Shown here one piece after another: positions 24,601 through 34,693 of a stretch of 35,740 nucleotides of DNA. Location of the stretch: positions 1 to 35,740 of the IMG/VR virus record IMGVR_UViG_3300032288_001059; one strand, written 5' to 3'. This stretch comes from a virus. The first letter of the stretch is position 1, and each line of letters starts with the position of its first letter. The position numbers were made by a program, and so were the translations under genes. A model generated the notes under the pieces. That model worked only from the letters and a program-made list of their open reading frames with translations, had not been told where the DNA came from and ran no database searches.

Positions 24601-26136
24601 AAAATCTCTTAGAGATAAATTTAATGTTCCAGCAGTTACATTTGCTTGTGGAAATCCATCTGAATATAAGGTTTTAATTGGTACCCAATAATCATATCCA
24701 TTTACATTTAATATTTTTTCATAAAAATTAAATTTTATATTTTTACGAATATAATCACTAACAATGCTATTAGTATTGTTATCATTAAATGCTTGATCAT
24801 CATCAAATATAGACAAATCACCAGTTGAGGCAAGCAACTGCCCTACTGGTAAAGCAGAATTTCCTAAATCTGAAAGTATTTTTTTAATACTATACTCTAT
24901 AACCTTGTCAGATATATTAGCAATAAGTCTTGGAGACATTTCAATTAAGTCAAATGTAGAATCAAATTTATTCATTCTCTCTACTACAACTCTTAATCCA
25001 CGAATATTTTGAAACTCTCTATATATTACTTTTCCATTTGTTGTTTCTGTAAAAGATAATGGAGATGTTAGATCTGTTACAAAACTTGTTTTATTATCAA
25101 TTTTTTCATTTCCTAAAATCCAACCATAAGTAGGTACAAAAGTTTCATATTCCTGTGTGGTTGAATTCCAAACGTAAAATGTTCCTATGTCTCCATCATT
25201 TTCAATAATTAAATATGCATATCCATTAACTGATTCTGTTGGTAATAATGTTGAAGAAGAAAATATTTCCGCTATAATAAAAGTATCTTTAAATTTATTT
25301 GGAATATTTTTTAATCCATACTGTAATTCAACATATCCATCATTAGAAATAATTGCAGATCCATTTTCTCTTAAATCGTTTTCATTAAAAATATATGCAT
25401 CGTTCCAATTATTTTCTTCAAGATATTGAACTTTCCATCTTGTTGGAGTTGTTTTATTTATATTGCCATAAAGAGGATCTGGAAATGTTTTAGAAATATC
25501 CGTAAAATCTCCAAGGTCTATATCACCAACATTTGTTTGCATTTTTATAATAATTCTATTTGTTGGAACATTTTTTTTATATACAACGAATGGCACGGCA
25601 TCATCTATATAATAGTTTCCATTAACTATTGTTTTTGCAATTCCTCTTTCAATACCTTGTTCTGTTCTAAAAGAAGTCCAATATTTAAATTGATCATATC
25701 TTGATGGCATATAATATCTTGGCCTTCTTGCAATATCTTTACCAGAGTTTGCCAAGTATTTACCGTTAAAAAATACCGCTTTATTAATACCAGATCTTGG
25801 CCTAAATGGTTTTATGCAGTCTTCTAAAGAATATAATAATTTAATCTTTTCTTTTGTTGAAGTAAAAACTTGTGGTATCCCATTATTTTCAAACCCCCCA
25901 TCAACAACAACATCGGCATCTGTTGCACCTGTATAAAATAAACCAATATCTGCTGGATCAAAAGTATTTATTAGTGTTAAGAATTGAGAATTTTGCTCTT
26001 GGGGTCTATACCTATAGTTACCAAGTTTAAATATATTATCTGGCATATTCATATTCCATTCAGCCAGAACTAGTGACTCTGTTTGTATTGTTGCAGATGT
26101 TTCAAAGTGTTCTTTTAGTTCGGTACTTTCAAACAT
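21631..26136 (-). CDS. Large minor tail protein, hub-like / adsorption apparatus
   Basis: This 1501-residue protein lies directly after the small tail protein that follows the tape measure, the normal place for the tail-tip hub or tail-associated lysin/receptor protein. A central segment (about 570-605: VAEVLNQLAISTQTAMFFDE, followed by NNFIVMSKN) and the extreme C-terminus (QLGDIVTINYKD, RFIVYNIEYTR, MTLYLAEV) match the pattern of phage hub domains of the Gp37-like type. Between them lie beta-rich blocks (about 1050-1250) that could be carbohydrate-binding, including one near the DGRFTGQYRM segment. No peptidase or muramidase motif was recognised. It likely links the tail tube to fibres and contacts the host. 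Confidence 0.82.
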   Translation of the reverse strand: MFESTELKEHFETSATIQTESLVLAEWNMNMPDNIFKLGNYRYRPQEQNSQFLTLINTFDPADIGLFYTGATDADVVVDGGFENNGIPQVFTSTKEKIKLLYSLEDCIKPFRPRSGINKAVFFNGKYLANSGKDIARRPRYYMPSRYDQFKYWTSFRTEQGIERGIAKTIVNGNYYIDDAVPFVVYKKNVPTNRIIIKMQTNVGDIDLGDFTDISKTFPDPLYGNINKTTPTRWKVQYLEENNWNDAYIFNENDLRENGSAIISNDGYVELQYGLKNIPNKFKDTFIIAEIFSSSTLLPTESVNGYAYLIIENDGDIGTFYVWNSTTQEYETFVPTYGWILGNEKIDNKTSFVTDLTSPLSFTETTNGKVIYREFQNIRGLRVVVERMNKFDSTFDLIEMSPRLIANISDKVIEYSIKKILSDLGNSALPVGQLLASTGDLSIFDDDQAFNDNNTNSIVSDYIRKNIKFNFYEKILNVNGYDYWVPIKTLYSDGFPQANVTAGTLNLSLRDFYFFLESMPAPRMLVTEVSLSYAITLILDYIGFSNYAFYRTANEPEPIIPYFFIAPDQTVAEVLNQLAISTQTAMFFDEYNNFIVMSKNYMLPNIEDRNTNIILSGSNNQFTSGIIENQASGTLPNILSIASEDKKVYNNGKINYTTRYIQRSYGNIRQASMIDQEKTWIYKPALLWEVSGTDSTKTINEVASKQSKYVLGAMPINSDLSNNVPTVVNHQIQNNIIDLGENVYWLTRYQGYFYSNGEIIKYDAAQFNVTLALWYPIQSDGSLLESSPQIVLPGRLAPINIIDDLDKKVANGEITEAQKGEEIQAWRVSHRQGSSNVWITNNQEYQNYFKSLPFNGKIYPTGLVRIYTVPFYETVDGITRLQNGLVYEHGRGQFGTQITSHSAGINSYWSNNDYVKGCEMKTEYLFTTTLLEDISPPSTTTGAAGVNNTKARQTSRNGTIKNFMSSSYSTETPVNNTLSTQSGTIQSSALVMNGPSFTTTEKPIDLVSYVYKELDNAYKHFGTRIRIIGKIENNETRSQTPTGSTTYYQVAGVKPDQNVNIAGGSGGLAVLLNPETNNGYYFEIVALTEQNIESYLKLDKDNKSSISINNIVFYKIKKNSSNTEAIPIKLWGGLSKIIVDDGRFTGQYRMTGEENSTVYDLAVEYQDIGKIRRFFLYINNQLIQVVDDSDPLPIYNNMAPFVRGSSRIMFENIYALSENYSQNSVFTIGETLSSAFGDKEINASESFRKYAMSGIVQSTYLSGISSQEPPKYNMYFEEFGSIMRECSYFDIKYDRAYPALYAQLSPTFNKIKGYITSGFYADSYGAEFLIFNATDTAINLDETSGNYLRIQGITFTQDTTHELTVDEYFKKRSNFSNPQLTSSSQIISPLIEKEKFDNIKLSRMIYGNNEFSLDTPYIQTQDDAENLMGWIINKLMVPKKSIGIKIFSTPIIQLGDIVTINYKDSNNLDLVTKNTSRFIVYNIEYTRKINGPDMTLYLAEV

Positions 26137-26772
26137 TTAAACTTCTTCCAGTGTTACCGATATGTTCCAAAGATCGTGATTTGTTGCTCCACGCTTTACG
26201 ACGGAATAATTAAAGTCTGCAAAATAAACTTGAATTATTTGATTATATCTATTTAAACCATTATACTTATAACTTTGACCATCTAAGTTTGTATATTTAT
26301 CATAAGCAAGATACATCCAAAAAGGCCCTTGATGTGTTTCATACCAATCAAGCAACTCTACTCCGCCTGCTCCACCATCTGCTGTATACTCTGCTGTAGA
26401 TCCTTCAGTTGGTGCTATACCTGTTGTTTCATTAAAGTTGACCAATCCTGCATACCCTCGTGAAGGCAGCATATTCCAAGATACAGACATGCTTAGTTTA
26501 TCTGCAATATGATATGAACGCATACGGCCATTAATTGTTCTTTGTCTTTGTTCAATTCTTTGGGTATTAAATTGCATATCTCCTCTATTATGATCAGACA
26601 AAATGATGAACTGATCTAATAGATCTGGATCTGTTTCTTCTGTGTCTGCTCCTATCTCTATGCCATTAGGCACATATAGGCCATTAGAAAGGGTTCCAGG
26701 GTTGTTTGCCCATAATATACCCTGTGGTCTTGTATATCTACGTCTACCCGTTAAATAAGCACTAGTAGCCAT
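26137..26772 (-). CDS. Small minor tail protein (probable distal tail protein)
   Basis: This 211-residue protein is encoded between the tape measure and the large hub-like protein, the position of the distal tail (Dit-like) protein in siphoviruses. The sequence is beta-rich and aromatic: TRPQGILWANN, DMQFNTQRIEQRQRTINGRM, LSMSVSWNMLPSR, and a C-terminal strand pair DLWNISVTLEEV. It ends immediately before the hub gene start and its ATG overlaps the tape measure stop by one base. Assignment as Dit is by position and length, not by a firm motif. Confidence 0.72.
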   Translation of the reverse strand: MATSAYLTGRRRYTRPQGILWANNPGTLSNGLYVPNGIEIGADTEETDPDLLDQFIILSDHNRGDMQFNTQRIEQRQRTINGRMRSYHIADKLSMSVSWNMLPSRGYAGLVNFNETTGIAPTEGSTAEYTADGGAGGVELLDWYETHQGPFWMYLAYDKYTNLDGQSYKYNGLNRYNQIIQVYFADFNYSVVKRGATNHDLWNISVTLEEV

Positions 26773-29700
26773 TATACTCTTTGCCCCCGAATTCTTTGTG
26801 AATCAACATTTTTAATTTCTCTCATTACTGCTCTAGCAATATCATTTGGATTTGAATTGGCTCCATTAATACTAAACCCTAAGTTATAATTATACACTGC
26901 GGTTGAGTTATCGCTCAAAGATGTTGATACATTATTAACTGGAATTCCAGTAGATCCTCCTAGAGCACTAAGCATTGATGGATATTTAGACTCATTCATA
27001 GATTGAAGCAATGGACCAAATTGTTGTGCTGCTGCTTTATTTACTACAAACTCGCCAGGAGTTAACATTGTTGGGACGGTATCAGAGCCAACAGATAGTC
27101 CGCCATTAGCCATATACTTGACTTTTCCACCATACATTAAATATCCAAGGGCTTTTGCTTGAGCAGTATACCTTGCTGAAGCAGCATTATCTGGGTCCGC
27201 CAAATCTAACATTTCGTGTCCAGTTTTTGGATCAATATATGTTGAATTTATTCCATCAACCTCTGCATAGTTAGTATTTAATTTGCTACCAGTTACACTT
27301 GCATTGAATGATGACGCAGTTTTTATAGAATCAGCAATAGATTTCCAAGCATTTGCTGCTGTGGTAGAAGATAAAGCAATTGCATCTATATTTGTTTTAA
27401 AATCATTTAATTTTTTATTAGATGCTTCTACATATTGTTGTATAAAATTCCATTGATTCTTTGTTATTCCATTAATTTGTAATGATTTTTGTTCTTGTTC
27501 AATTTGAAATGCAAGATCAGATAATAGTTGTCGTTTTGCTTCTGCTTGTTTTTGAAGTGGTTCAAGTTGTGAAACTTCAATATTATAAATTTGATCATTT
27601 AAAGTAACAACCTCTGCTTCAATTTGTTTTCTAGTCATTTTTTGACCATTAACAATTGCAACTATAGATGATAGTTCTTTTTGTTTTTGTACTTCTAGGT
27701 TTGTTACTGCTTTCTCTAAACCAGTGCCCATCCTATTTAAAGCCTCTTGTGCTGCCTCTGCTCTCATATCTTGTGCTGCTGCTGCAGCGGCTGAAATATC
27801 TCCCTGTGTCAAAGCATTGGCAAGTCCAAGTTGTTTTTGTTGTTGTGAAATTAAGAATGAATTAATTGATTTTACTGATTCAAGAGCATCTTTTTGTTTA
27901 TTTAAATAATCAATTTTTTGATCATAAGTTTCAGTAATTGCAGTTTCTTGTCTACCAATTAAATCAAGGGTGCGATTATAAGATTTAATTTCTGAATTAA
28001 TACCATTTATTTGATTTTGTATTTTTTCAATTGCTCTTTCATCAATAGCAATACTTAATTCTACTTGGTCTGGAGTCATCTTATTTATTGACAAAAATGT
28101 TTCTCTTGCTTTTCTTTCAATTTCTAAAAAGGCATAATCAAATTCTTCACTTAATTGTTCTGCAGCGCCCTCTGCCTCTTCGCTTGCTTGAAAGTCAACA
28201 ATCCTTTTTAGTCCCTGTTCAAGTTTTTTAGTTGCATCGGTTGCCATTTTTGCTGATATTGCTAGATTTTTTATTTGTTCATCTGTTACTTCTCCACTAG
28301 CAATTGCTGCTGCATCTAAAGAATTTGCAGTCATTTTTAATGCTGTAGCAGAGTCAATACCTGCTGTTTTAAGTCTTGTTAATGCTTTTAACTCATTGTC
28401 TTGTTGTGCCCGAATTGCCGATTGGTTATCACGCAAAACACCAACCTGAGCAGCAGGGCCTAATTTTTGAAGGGCTTCTCCATATTTACCTAAAACTAAC
28501 TTTCCATTTTTTGCTTTATCTGTAATTTTATCAAAAAACTTTGCTGCATTTTCAGCATCTAATCCTCTAGCCATTTCAAGAGTAAATTCATTGGCTTTTA
28601 ATTTTTCTAATTTATTAACAACACCATCAAAACCAGGAATTGACCTTCCTTTACCAAGTTGTTTTAATAATTCTTCCCAACCACCAAGAGCATTAACAGA
28701 TTCTTTTCTAAACAATTTTAATTTTAATAATAAATCATCAAGAATTGTATCTCTTTGTTTACCAGCACCGTTATCAACGTTAGGTGTTGGTGGAGCAATT
28801 GTTAAATCTACTCTAGCATTTGTTACTGTTTGACCAAGAGCATCTGCATATTTTTTAATTTGTGCTGGAATTGATAAATTACTATACTGACTACCTCCCA
28901 GTGGACCAGCCTCTTTTTGCCATTTTTTAAAATCATCACTACCTTTAACTGATGCTTCGTCCATGTTTATAACTGTTGCAACCTCTTGTAAGTAAACTGC
29001 TTTTTGTGCTTGATTTAATTTATTAAAATAATCTACATTTATTGCCCCCATTGCTTCTGGTGATAAAAATGTTGTTGCAACTTCAATACTTAATTTTCCT
29101 TCATTCTTTTTAATTGCATCAAAAACTGCTTGAAGTGAATCTTTAGCACCTTTATTTTTATCATTTAAATAATAATCAGCAATTACTGCAACATCAACAA
29201 CTCCAGCACTTTGACCTAATGCTGCATAAAAATCAATAAATTGTTGAGCCTCTTCTCCTGTTTTTTGTAAATTAACTTTAGCAATAAAATCTGCAGATAC
29301 TTTTGTATTTTGATTACCTTCTTTATCAACAAATGCACCAATTACTTGAGATATTTGTCCACCAGTTTTTCCACCAAACTTTGTCATAACATTAATTACT
29401 GCATCCATTGATTTTTTATCTTTACCAATAATATTAATAAGATTTACCATATCAGATGGGGCTATATTTCCTGCACCCATATTAACTGTTAAAACATATT
29501 CATTTCTTCCGCTTACGCCTTTAAGAAGTTCTTGTGCTGCACCAGCAAACTGTTCTTGTCCAGTTCCCTTATATTGTGCTATAACACTTTCTTTAGCAGC
29601 ATTAAGTAATCCTGCCTGAGTATTACCTTTTGAAGAGTCATATGCTTTTACTATTGCCTCGTTAGTTTTTAATGCTTTATTATCTAAACTAATTCTGTCA

Positions 29701-32700
29701 CGTATTAAATCATTTTGTAATTCTTTTAATTTTACAATATTTCCTTCAGCCTCTGCCTGTTTAATCTCTTGAGCATAATATTGTTCAAGAGATGCACGTA
29801 ATTCATTTTGTTGATTAAGTGCTGACTGTTGACTTGCTACTGCTGCACCAGTTAATTTTCCAACTGCTGCTGCTTGTCCTGCAATTGCTTTTACGGCAAT
29901 AAATCCTCCCGCAATTGCACCAGCCACTGCACCAACAACATTTCCAATTCCAGGAACAACTGTGCCTGCTGCTGCTCCAATGCCCGATGTTGCAGCAATC
30001 ATTCCTCCAATTGAAACATTTTTATTCATTGCTCCAAGACCTAAATTAGATACTTTAAATCCACCAGCCTCTTGTGCATTTAAAGCAGTAGTGCCAACTG
30101 ACTTAGTTGCTTCTTCTATTAATTGAACTCTAATTTTAAGCGGGTTATTTAATAAATTACTTCCATCTGGACCCATTAAAGAATCTAGTTGCCCTGCAAC
30201 GGTTAATCCAAGTGGTAGATCTCCTAATTGTTCTGCAATATTTACTGCAAGGCTTCTTGCTTGTTCTACTGAAAATAAGCCAGTACTAATTCCAGTAGAT
30301 AGTTGTGCAAATAATTCTTGTTGAGCACCCTGTCTACCACCAAGTCCTTTATCTGTAATTACTTTTGCAAGTGCAGCAACAGTTGCTTTTCCTTGTTCTC
30401 CTTGTATAAATGCAGATCCAAATGTTGTTTTTCCTGATTGTACAGAAAATGGAGAAAATCTTTTATTTCTTTCATAATCTGCAAGTTCTTGTGCAGAAAC
30501 TTTATTAGCAAATTTGGCAAGACCATCAAGTGCAGATTTTGTTGAAGAAATTTTTGTTCCAAGGTCTAGTGCTTCTTTATTTGCTTTATTAAAAGTATCT
30601 CTTATTGATTTAGTTGCAAAATAGAAAGATGCTAGTACTGCAGTTACTGTGATAAGTCCAGCCTTCATTGGTGTTAATGTTAGTGCTGTCTTTGAAAGAT
30701 TTGAAGCAAGCATTGTTAAACCTTGTAATACAAAAATTAGTGGCAATATTTTTTGAGCAACCTCTCCCATTTTTCCACCAGTAAATGATGCTGCAATTGT
30801 TAATGCTGATATTGCTCCAACCGCAGTATTGGCTGATTGGGCAAAAGATTTTTTAGTTGCAGCAGTTTCTGTAGTTACTTTTGTATCTTTATTAACTTCT
30901 TTTGTATTATCTCTTATTGCTTTTTCTGAATCTTTTTTAGACTGTAATCCTCTTGGGCCTAAAGCCATTCTAGATTGAATTTGTGATAAAGGAAGTCCAG
31001 TTTTTGGATCAACTTGAGGAGCATTAGCAAAACCACGTAATCTTTTAATTCTTTGAACAATTGTTTCATTTGGATTAAGTGGTGTAACTCTATTATCTGA
31101 AACATTTCTACTTGTTGTTTGTATGTTTGCTGGTTTACTTGCTGTATTTTGACCAGTTAATCGTGTTAATTCTCCATTACTTTGTCTCTTATACTCACCT
31201 TTACGGGCTGCTGCAAATCTTTCTGCAATACCATATTTATCTAGTTTTGCTGTTCTATTTCTAATAAATTCTTCTGCTTTGCCTTTGGCAGTTTTGGCAA
31301 TTTCTATTTGTCTACTACTTGATCCAAGTGCTCTTACTGGTCTAAATTTATCATCAACCATTAATGCAATGTTTTTCTTTGTTAAAGAAATACGACCGTT
31401 ATCAATTTCTGGTCTTTCAAATCCAACAATTCTGCCATTTGCTTTATCTCTAATAACGTTGAGTTCTAGGTTTGGATTTACTTTTTCAAGTTCTAATAAT
31501 TGATTAAGAGAACTTTGGTTTAATTTTCCACTACGAGCAGCCGATACTACATTTTGAATAGATGAAGTACCTGATACAGCACTTGGAAAAGTTCCTATCT
31601 TTTTTACATTTTTTAAAACTCTATCTAAGTTAAGTGTTCCACCCATAGATCTGCTGGATTCTGCATAAAGGGTTTGTACTGCATTTCTTAATACAGAATT
31701 TTTATTTTTTAATAATCCACCAATAATTCCAGTTTTATTATTTCCCATTCTTGAATAAATAGTTCTATCATTAATTTGATGATTATCTGGAAGTATTTTT
31801 AATGACTCTAAAAGATTTGCCCTAACTGTTGCTGCAACATTATAGGCTTTTTTAGGAGGCAGCCCTGCTTCTATTAACTTTGCTGTCATTGTTTTTAATG
31901 CTTCTGGACGATTTATTTCTGCACGATATTGGCCTAAAGAAACAGTGGCTTGATTCATTCTAGTGTTTGTATTTGGATTAATATCAAACCCTAATGCAGT
32001 ATAAATATTTTCTCTCTTAAAGCCAAATTGTTGTCCAAGTACAGACATTTGACTTGCTCTTGCTTCTCTAAAAGGAACTATGTGTCCAAACGATGTTTTA
32101 GTTGATTGGGATGTTGATGTTATGGATCCAGCATCTTTTGTTCCAGTTCCATATTTTGCAATTTTTCCAGTAACAAGGGCTTCAACTAATGGTTTAAATC
32201 TATCATCTTGTGCAGTTTTTGTTGGAACTACTGCTTCTCCAGGCATTAATAGTGCTGGTACTGAGTCTTTTCCGTTTATACCGCCAACTACTCCTGTTGT
32301 TCCTCCAGCAAATTTTTTACCAGTTCCTCCACCCTTTATACCAGGTTTAAATCCTGGAACCATCATTCCAGGGTTTATTGCTGCAAATCTTGCTGCTGCT
32401 GCACTTGCTTCAAGATATGCTTGACGCAATACCATAACTGCATCTGCTTCCATAACAAACTGTTGTGTAAGTTTTGAATGTGTTTGATTTAATGAAGATG
32501 CTACTGTTGCAGCCTCTAACTGTTCTGCTGTAAGATAATTAGTTTGTTCTGCTAAAATATTACTATTTCCACTAAGTTTTAAAAATCCACCACGCAGTGT
32601 TGTAAATAGTTTAATCATGTTTGCGCCAGCGTTTAATAGTAAACCAAAACTCATTAATAATACTGGACCAATTACACCAACAAGTGTTGTTGCTACAACA

Positions 32701-34331
32701 ATAAACTTTTTAGTGCCTTCTCCAAGATTATTAAATTTGTCTAATAATCTTCCAATACTTTGTGCAATTGGTGTTACTGCCTCTAAAAATGATTTTCCAA
32801 CTGGCTCAAGTGCTAATTTTAAATCTTGTACTGCTGATTTAAATTTTACTCCAACAGCATTTTCAACAGTCTTTAATTCTCGTTCAGACAATATTGCAAG
32901 TTCTGCAACAGAGGCTTGTGTCAATCCTAATACACGATTTGCTTGAGTTCCATCTTTTGTTACGTTTTGAAATAATGTTGATAAACGTGAAAACTGGAAC
33001 TTGCCAAATAGTTGTTCAATAGCACGAGCACGATTTAATGGGTCTAGAGTATCTAATGCTTGAGCAAATCCAACAACTGTTGCTTTTAAATCTCCCTTAT
33101 TTGCTTCAACAATACCCTTAATATTAATTCCAAATCCAGCCAACATGTCGCTAGCCTTTTTACTTGGATTAATAAGTGATGCAAGACCTGACTTAAGGGC
33201 ATTAGCGCCTTCTGATGCATTAATTCCACCCTCTTTCATAGCAGTCATAAAGAATGCTAAATCTTCAACAGATCCTCCTAATTGTTTAACAACTGGACCT
33301 GCTTTAGGAATTGCTTCTGTTAAATCTTCAATAGATAATACTGTTTGGTTTTCAACTGCGTTAAGAAAGTTTATTTTACTTGCTAAATCTTCTGCTGCAA
33401 TGCCAAATGCATTTGTAACGGATATAGTTGTTTCTAATGCTTTTCCTTGTTCAACATTACCAAGTACTGAAAGCCTTGTTGCTTCTGATATTTGTGCTGT
33501 TAGTTCTGCACCTGTTTTACCCATTGCTGCTGCATCTGCAGCCATTTTCATTGTATCTACAACCGCTACACCATATTTTGTAAAAGATTCTGCAAGTTTT
33601 CTTACATTATCTAATGCTTTATTTGTTTCATCTGTAGTTGTAAACATTTCCCCATATACACGTTTAAACCTAATTGCTTGAGCCTCAAGGTCCATGAAGG
33701 TTTTAGCAGCAGCAGTTCCTAAATAAGCAAGTGGAATTGTAAAACCAACCATAAGTTGGCGTCCTGCCCATTGTGTATTTTTACCAAAGTTTAAAAGATT
33801 GGTAGATCCTTGTTTTAATAATTGATTTAATAGCGCTTGTTTTTGTGCTGCTACTGCAACTTGATTTCCATAATCCTTCATATTTAAAGTATTTGGTGTT
33901 ACAGAAATAGCCTTCATTGCACCGCTAGTATCACGGCCTAATTTAATATATTGAGTTTGTAATCTTCTTACACGATCTTCGGCTACCTTGCCAATTGTGT
34001 CAAACTCTGCTTTAAATAATCTTCCAAATGTTTTTGTAGATCCTCCCGCATAACGGAAGTACTCTCGCATTGAGAGTTTGTTTTTTTCAAGAGCATTTGT
34101 AAAAGATTCTGTAGATGTTCTAACAACACCCATTTGTGCTGAAAACTTGCCAGTAGCATTTATTGAATTCAGCAGATTCTGCTGCATATTTCTTTGCTGA
34201 GCAGCAGCAGAAGCACTACCCTTTGCTACTGATGAGTGGAATAGTGCTAACTGTCGCTGTAAACTCTTAAGTTCTGCTAACGCCTGAGACGTATCAATAT
34301 GTACGCCAATATTGGCATTAACATCACTCAT
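26772..34331 (-). CDS. Tape measure protein
   Basis: This 2519-residue protein sets tail length and travels with the DNA at infection. A TP901-type core lies at about 180-470 (AGRQLMVGFTIPLAYLGTAA, KEGGINASEGANALKSGLAS, then IEQLFGKF). Hydrophobic, glycine-rich segments at about 540-570, 1165-1235 and 1445-1490 could insert into the host membrane. Two copies of a DxVPxxLxPGExVV motif lie at about 693-706 (DSVPALLMPGEAVV) and 2418-2431 (DTVPTMLTPGEFVV). Between about 745 and 1080 is a basic domain I do not recognise. Long coiled coils fill much of 1900-2300. At about 0.15 nm per residue a tail near 380 nm is expected. No peptidase motif was recognised. Confidence 0.95.
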   Translation of the reverse strand: MSDVNANIGVHIDTSQALAELKSLQRQLALFHSSVAKGSASAAAQQRNMQQNLLNSINATGKFSAQMGVVRTSTESFTNALEKNKLSMREYFRYAGGSTKTFGRLFKAEFDTIGKVAEDRVRRLQTQYIKLGRDTSGAMKAISVTPNTLNMKDYGNQVAVAAQKQALLNQLLKQGSTNLLNFGKNTQWAGRQLMVGFTIPLAYLGTAAAKTFMDLEAQAIRFKRVYGEMFTTTDETNKALDNVRKLAESFTKYGVAVVDTMKMAADAAAMGKTGAELTAQISEATRLSVLGNVEQGKALETTISVTNAFGIAAEDLASKINFLNAVENQTVLSIEDLTEAIPKAGPVVKQLGGSVEDLAFFMTAMKEGGINASEGANALKSGLASLINPSKKASDMLAGFGINIKGIVEANKGDLKATVVGFAQALDTLDPLNRARAIEQLFGKFQFSRLSTLFQNVTKDGTQANRVLGLTQASVAELAILSERELKTVENAVGVKFKSAVQDLKLALEPVGKSFLEAVTPIAQSIGRLLDKFNNLGEGTKKFIVVATTLVGVIGPVLLMSFGLLLNAGANMIKLFTTLRGGFLKLSGNSNILAEQTNYLTAEQLEAATVASSLNQTHSKLTQQFVMEADAVMVLRQAYLEASAAAARFAAINPGMMVPGFKPGIKGGGTGKKFAGGTTGVVGGINGKDSVPALLMPGEAVVPTKTAQDDRFKPLVEALVTGKIAKYGTGTKDAGSITSTSQSTKTSFGHIVPFREARASQMSVLGQQFGFKRENIYTALGFDINPNTNTRMNQATVSLGQYRAEINRPEALKTMTAKLIEAGLPPKKAYNVAATVRANLLESLKILPDNHQINDRTIYSRMGNNKTGIIGGLLKNKNSVLRNAVQTLYAESSRSMGGTLNLDRVLKNVKKIGTFPSAVSGTSSIQNVVSAARSGKLNQSSLNQLLELEKVNPNLELNVIRDKANGRIVGFERPEIDNGRISLTKKNIALMVDDKFRPVRALGSSSRQIEIAKTAKGKAEEFIRNRTAKLDKYGIAERFAAARKGEYKRQSNGELTRLTGQNTASKPANIQTTSRNVSDNRVTPLNPNETIVQRIKRLRGFANAPQVDPKTGLPLSQIQSRMALGPRGLQSKKDSEKAIRDNTKEVNKDTKVTTETAATKKSFAQSANTAVGAISALTIAASFTGGKMGEVAQKILPLIFVLQGLTMLASNLSKTALTLTPMKAGLITVTAVLASFYFATKSIRDTFNKANKEALDLGTKISSTKSALDGLAKFANKVSAQELADYERNKRFSPFSVQSGKTTFGSAFIQGEQGKATVAALAKVITDKGLGGRQGAQQELFAQLSTGISTGLFSVEQARSLAVNIAEQLGDLPLGLTVAGQLDSLMGPDGSNLLNNPLKIRVQLIEEATKSVGTTALNAQEAGGFKVSNLGLGAMNKNVSIGGMIAATSGIGAAAGTVVPGIGNVVGAVAGAIAGGFIAVKAIAGQAAAVGKLTGAAVASQQSALNQQNELRASLEQYYAQEIKQAEAEGNIVKLKELQNDLIRDRISLDNKALKTNEAIVKAYDSSKGNTQAGLLNAAKESVIAQYKGTGQEQFAGAAQELLKGVSGRNEYVLTVNMGAGNIAPSDMVNLINIIGKDKKSMDAVINVMTKFGGKTGGQISQVIGAFVDKEGNQNTKVSADFIAKVNLQKTGEEAQQFIDFYAALGQSAGVVDVAVIADYYLNDKNKGAKDSLQAVFDAIKKNEGKLSIEVATTFLSPEAMGAINVDYFNKLNQAQKAVYLQEVATVINMDEASVKGSDDFKKWQKEAGPLGGSQYSNLSIPAQIKKYADALGQTVTNARVDLTIAPPTPNVDNGAGKQRDTILDDLLLKLKLFRKESVNALGGWEELLKQLGKGRSIPGFDGVVNKLEKLKANEFTLEMARGLDAENAAKFFDKITDKAKNGKLVLGKYGEALQKLGPAAQVGVLRDNQSAIRAQQDNELKALTRLKTAGIDSATALKMTANSLDAAAIASGEVTDEQIKNLAISAKMATDATKKLEQGLKRIVDFQASEEAEGAAEQLSEEFDYAFLEIERKARETFLSINKMTPDQVELSIAIDERAIEKIQNQINGINSEIKSYNRTLDLIGRQETAITETYDQKIDYLNKQKDALESVKSINSFLISQQQKQLGLANALTQGDISAAAAAAQDMRAEAAQEALNRMGTGLEKAVTNLEVQKQKELSSIVAIVNGQKMTRKQIEAEVVTLNDQIYNIEVSQLEPLQKQAEAKRQLLSDLAFQIEQEQKSLQINGITKNQWNFIQQYVEASNKKLNDFKTNIDAIALSSTTAANAWKSIADSIKTASSFNASVTGSKLNTNYAEVDGINSTYIDPKTGHEMLDLADPDNAASARYTAQAKALGYLMYGGKVKYMANGGLSVGSDTVPTMLTPGEFVVNKAAAQQFGPLLQSMNESKYPSMLSALGGSTGIPVNNVSTSLSDNSTAVYNYNLGFSINGANSNPNDIARAVMREIKNVDSQRIRGQRV

Positions 34332-34346
34332 TTGTCACCTCATTAT

Positions 34347-34679
34347 TTAATTATTTGCAAGAACAGTGTTTAACAATGCATTTGCATCTTGCAGTTTTAC
34401 CCCTGAAGCAGACTCAATTACTTTATAAACAGTTGGAAGATCAATATTTTCTTCTAACTTTTTAGCATCATCTGCAATGTCTGGCTTATATTGCTTCATA
34501 GCAATTTGAACACACTCAATAAGAATAGTCGTTGACTTATCATTATCTTCTGCCACCTCTGCTAGTTCTGCAAACTTTTTCATAAATGGACGTAGTAATG
34601 AAATTTTAAGCGGTCTCGCTTTAATTTTAGTACCGTCCAAAAGAACTAGTTCTACCTCTTCATACGTGCTTGTTGCCAT
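34347..34679 (-). CDS. Tail assembly chaperone, short form (paralogue)
   Basis: This 110-residue protein is clearly related to the first half of the upstream 231-residue protein: both share DGT near the N-terminus, PLKI..LR.FM, LIECV.IAMKQY, and DLPT.Y...SG.K. In lambda-like phages the short chaperone (G) and its frameshifted long form (G-T) are made from one locus. Here the short form has its own gene, with a strong ribosome site (AGGAGGG) and a candidate promoter. It ends 15 bases before the tape measure start, so no long downstream extension is possible. It should guide tape measure protein during tail assembly. Confidence 0.85.
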   Translation of the reverse strand: MATSTYEEVELVLLDGTKIKARPLKISLLRPFMKKFAELAEVAEDNDKSTTILIECVQIAMKQYKPDIADDAKKLEENIDLPTVYKVIESASGVKLQDANALLNTVLANN

Positions 34680-34693
34680 TAATTTACCCTCCT

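Noticed and set aside
33145-33681. Plus-strand open frame of 178 codons opposite the tape measure gene
   Set aside because: It lies antisense to the conserved TP901 core, has no ribosome site or motif, and mirrors codon bias of the minus-strand gene.
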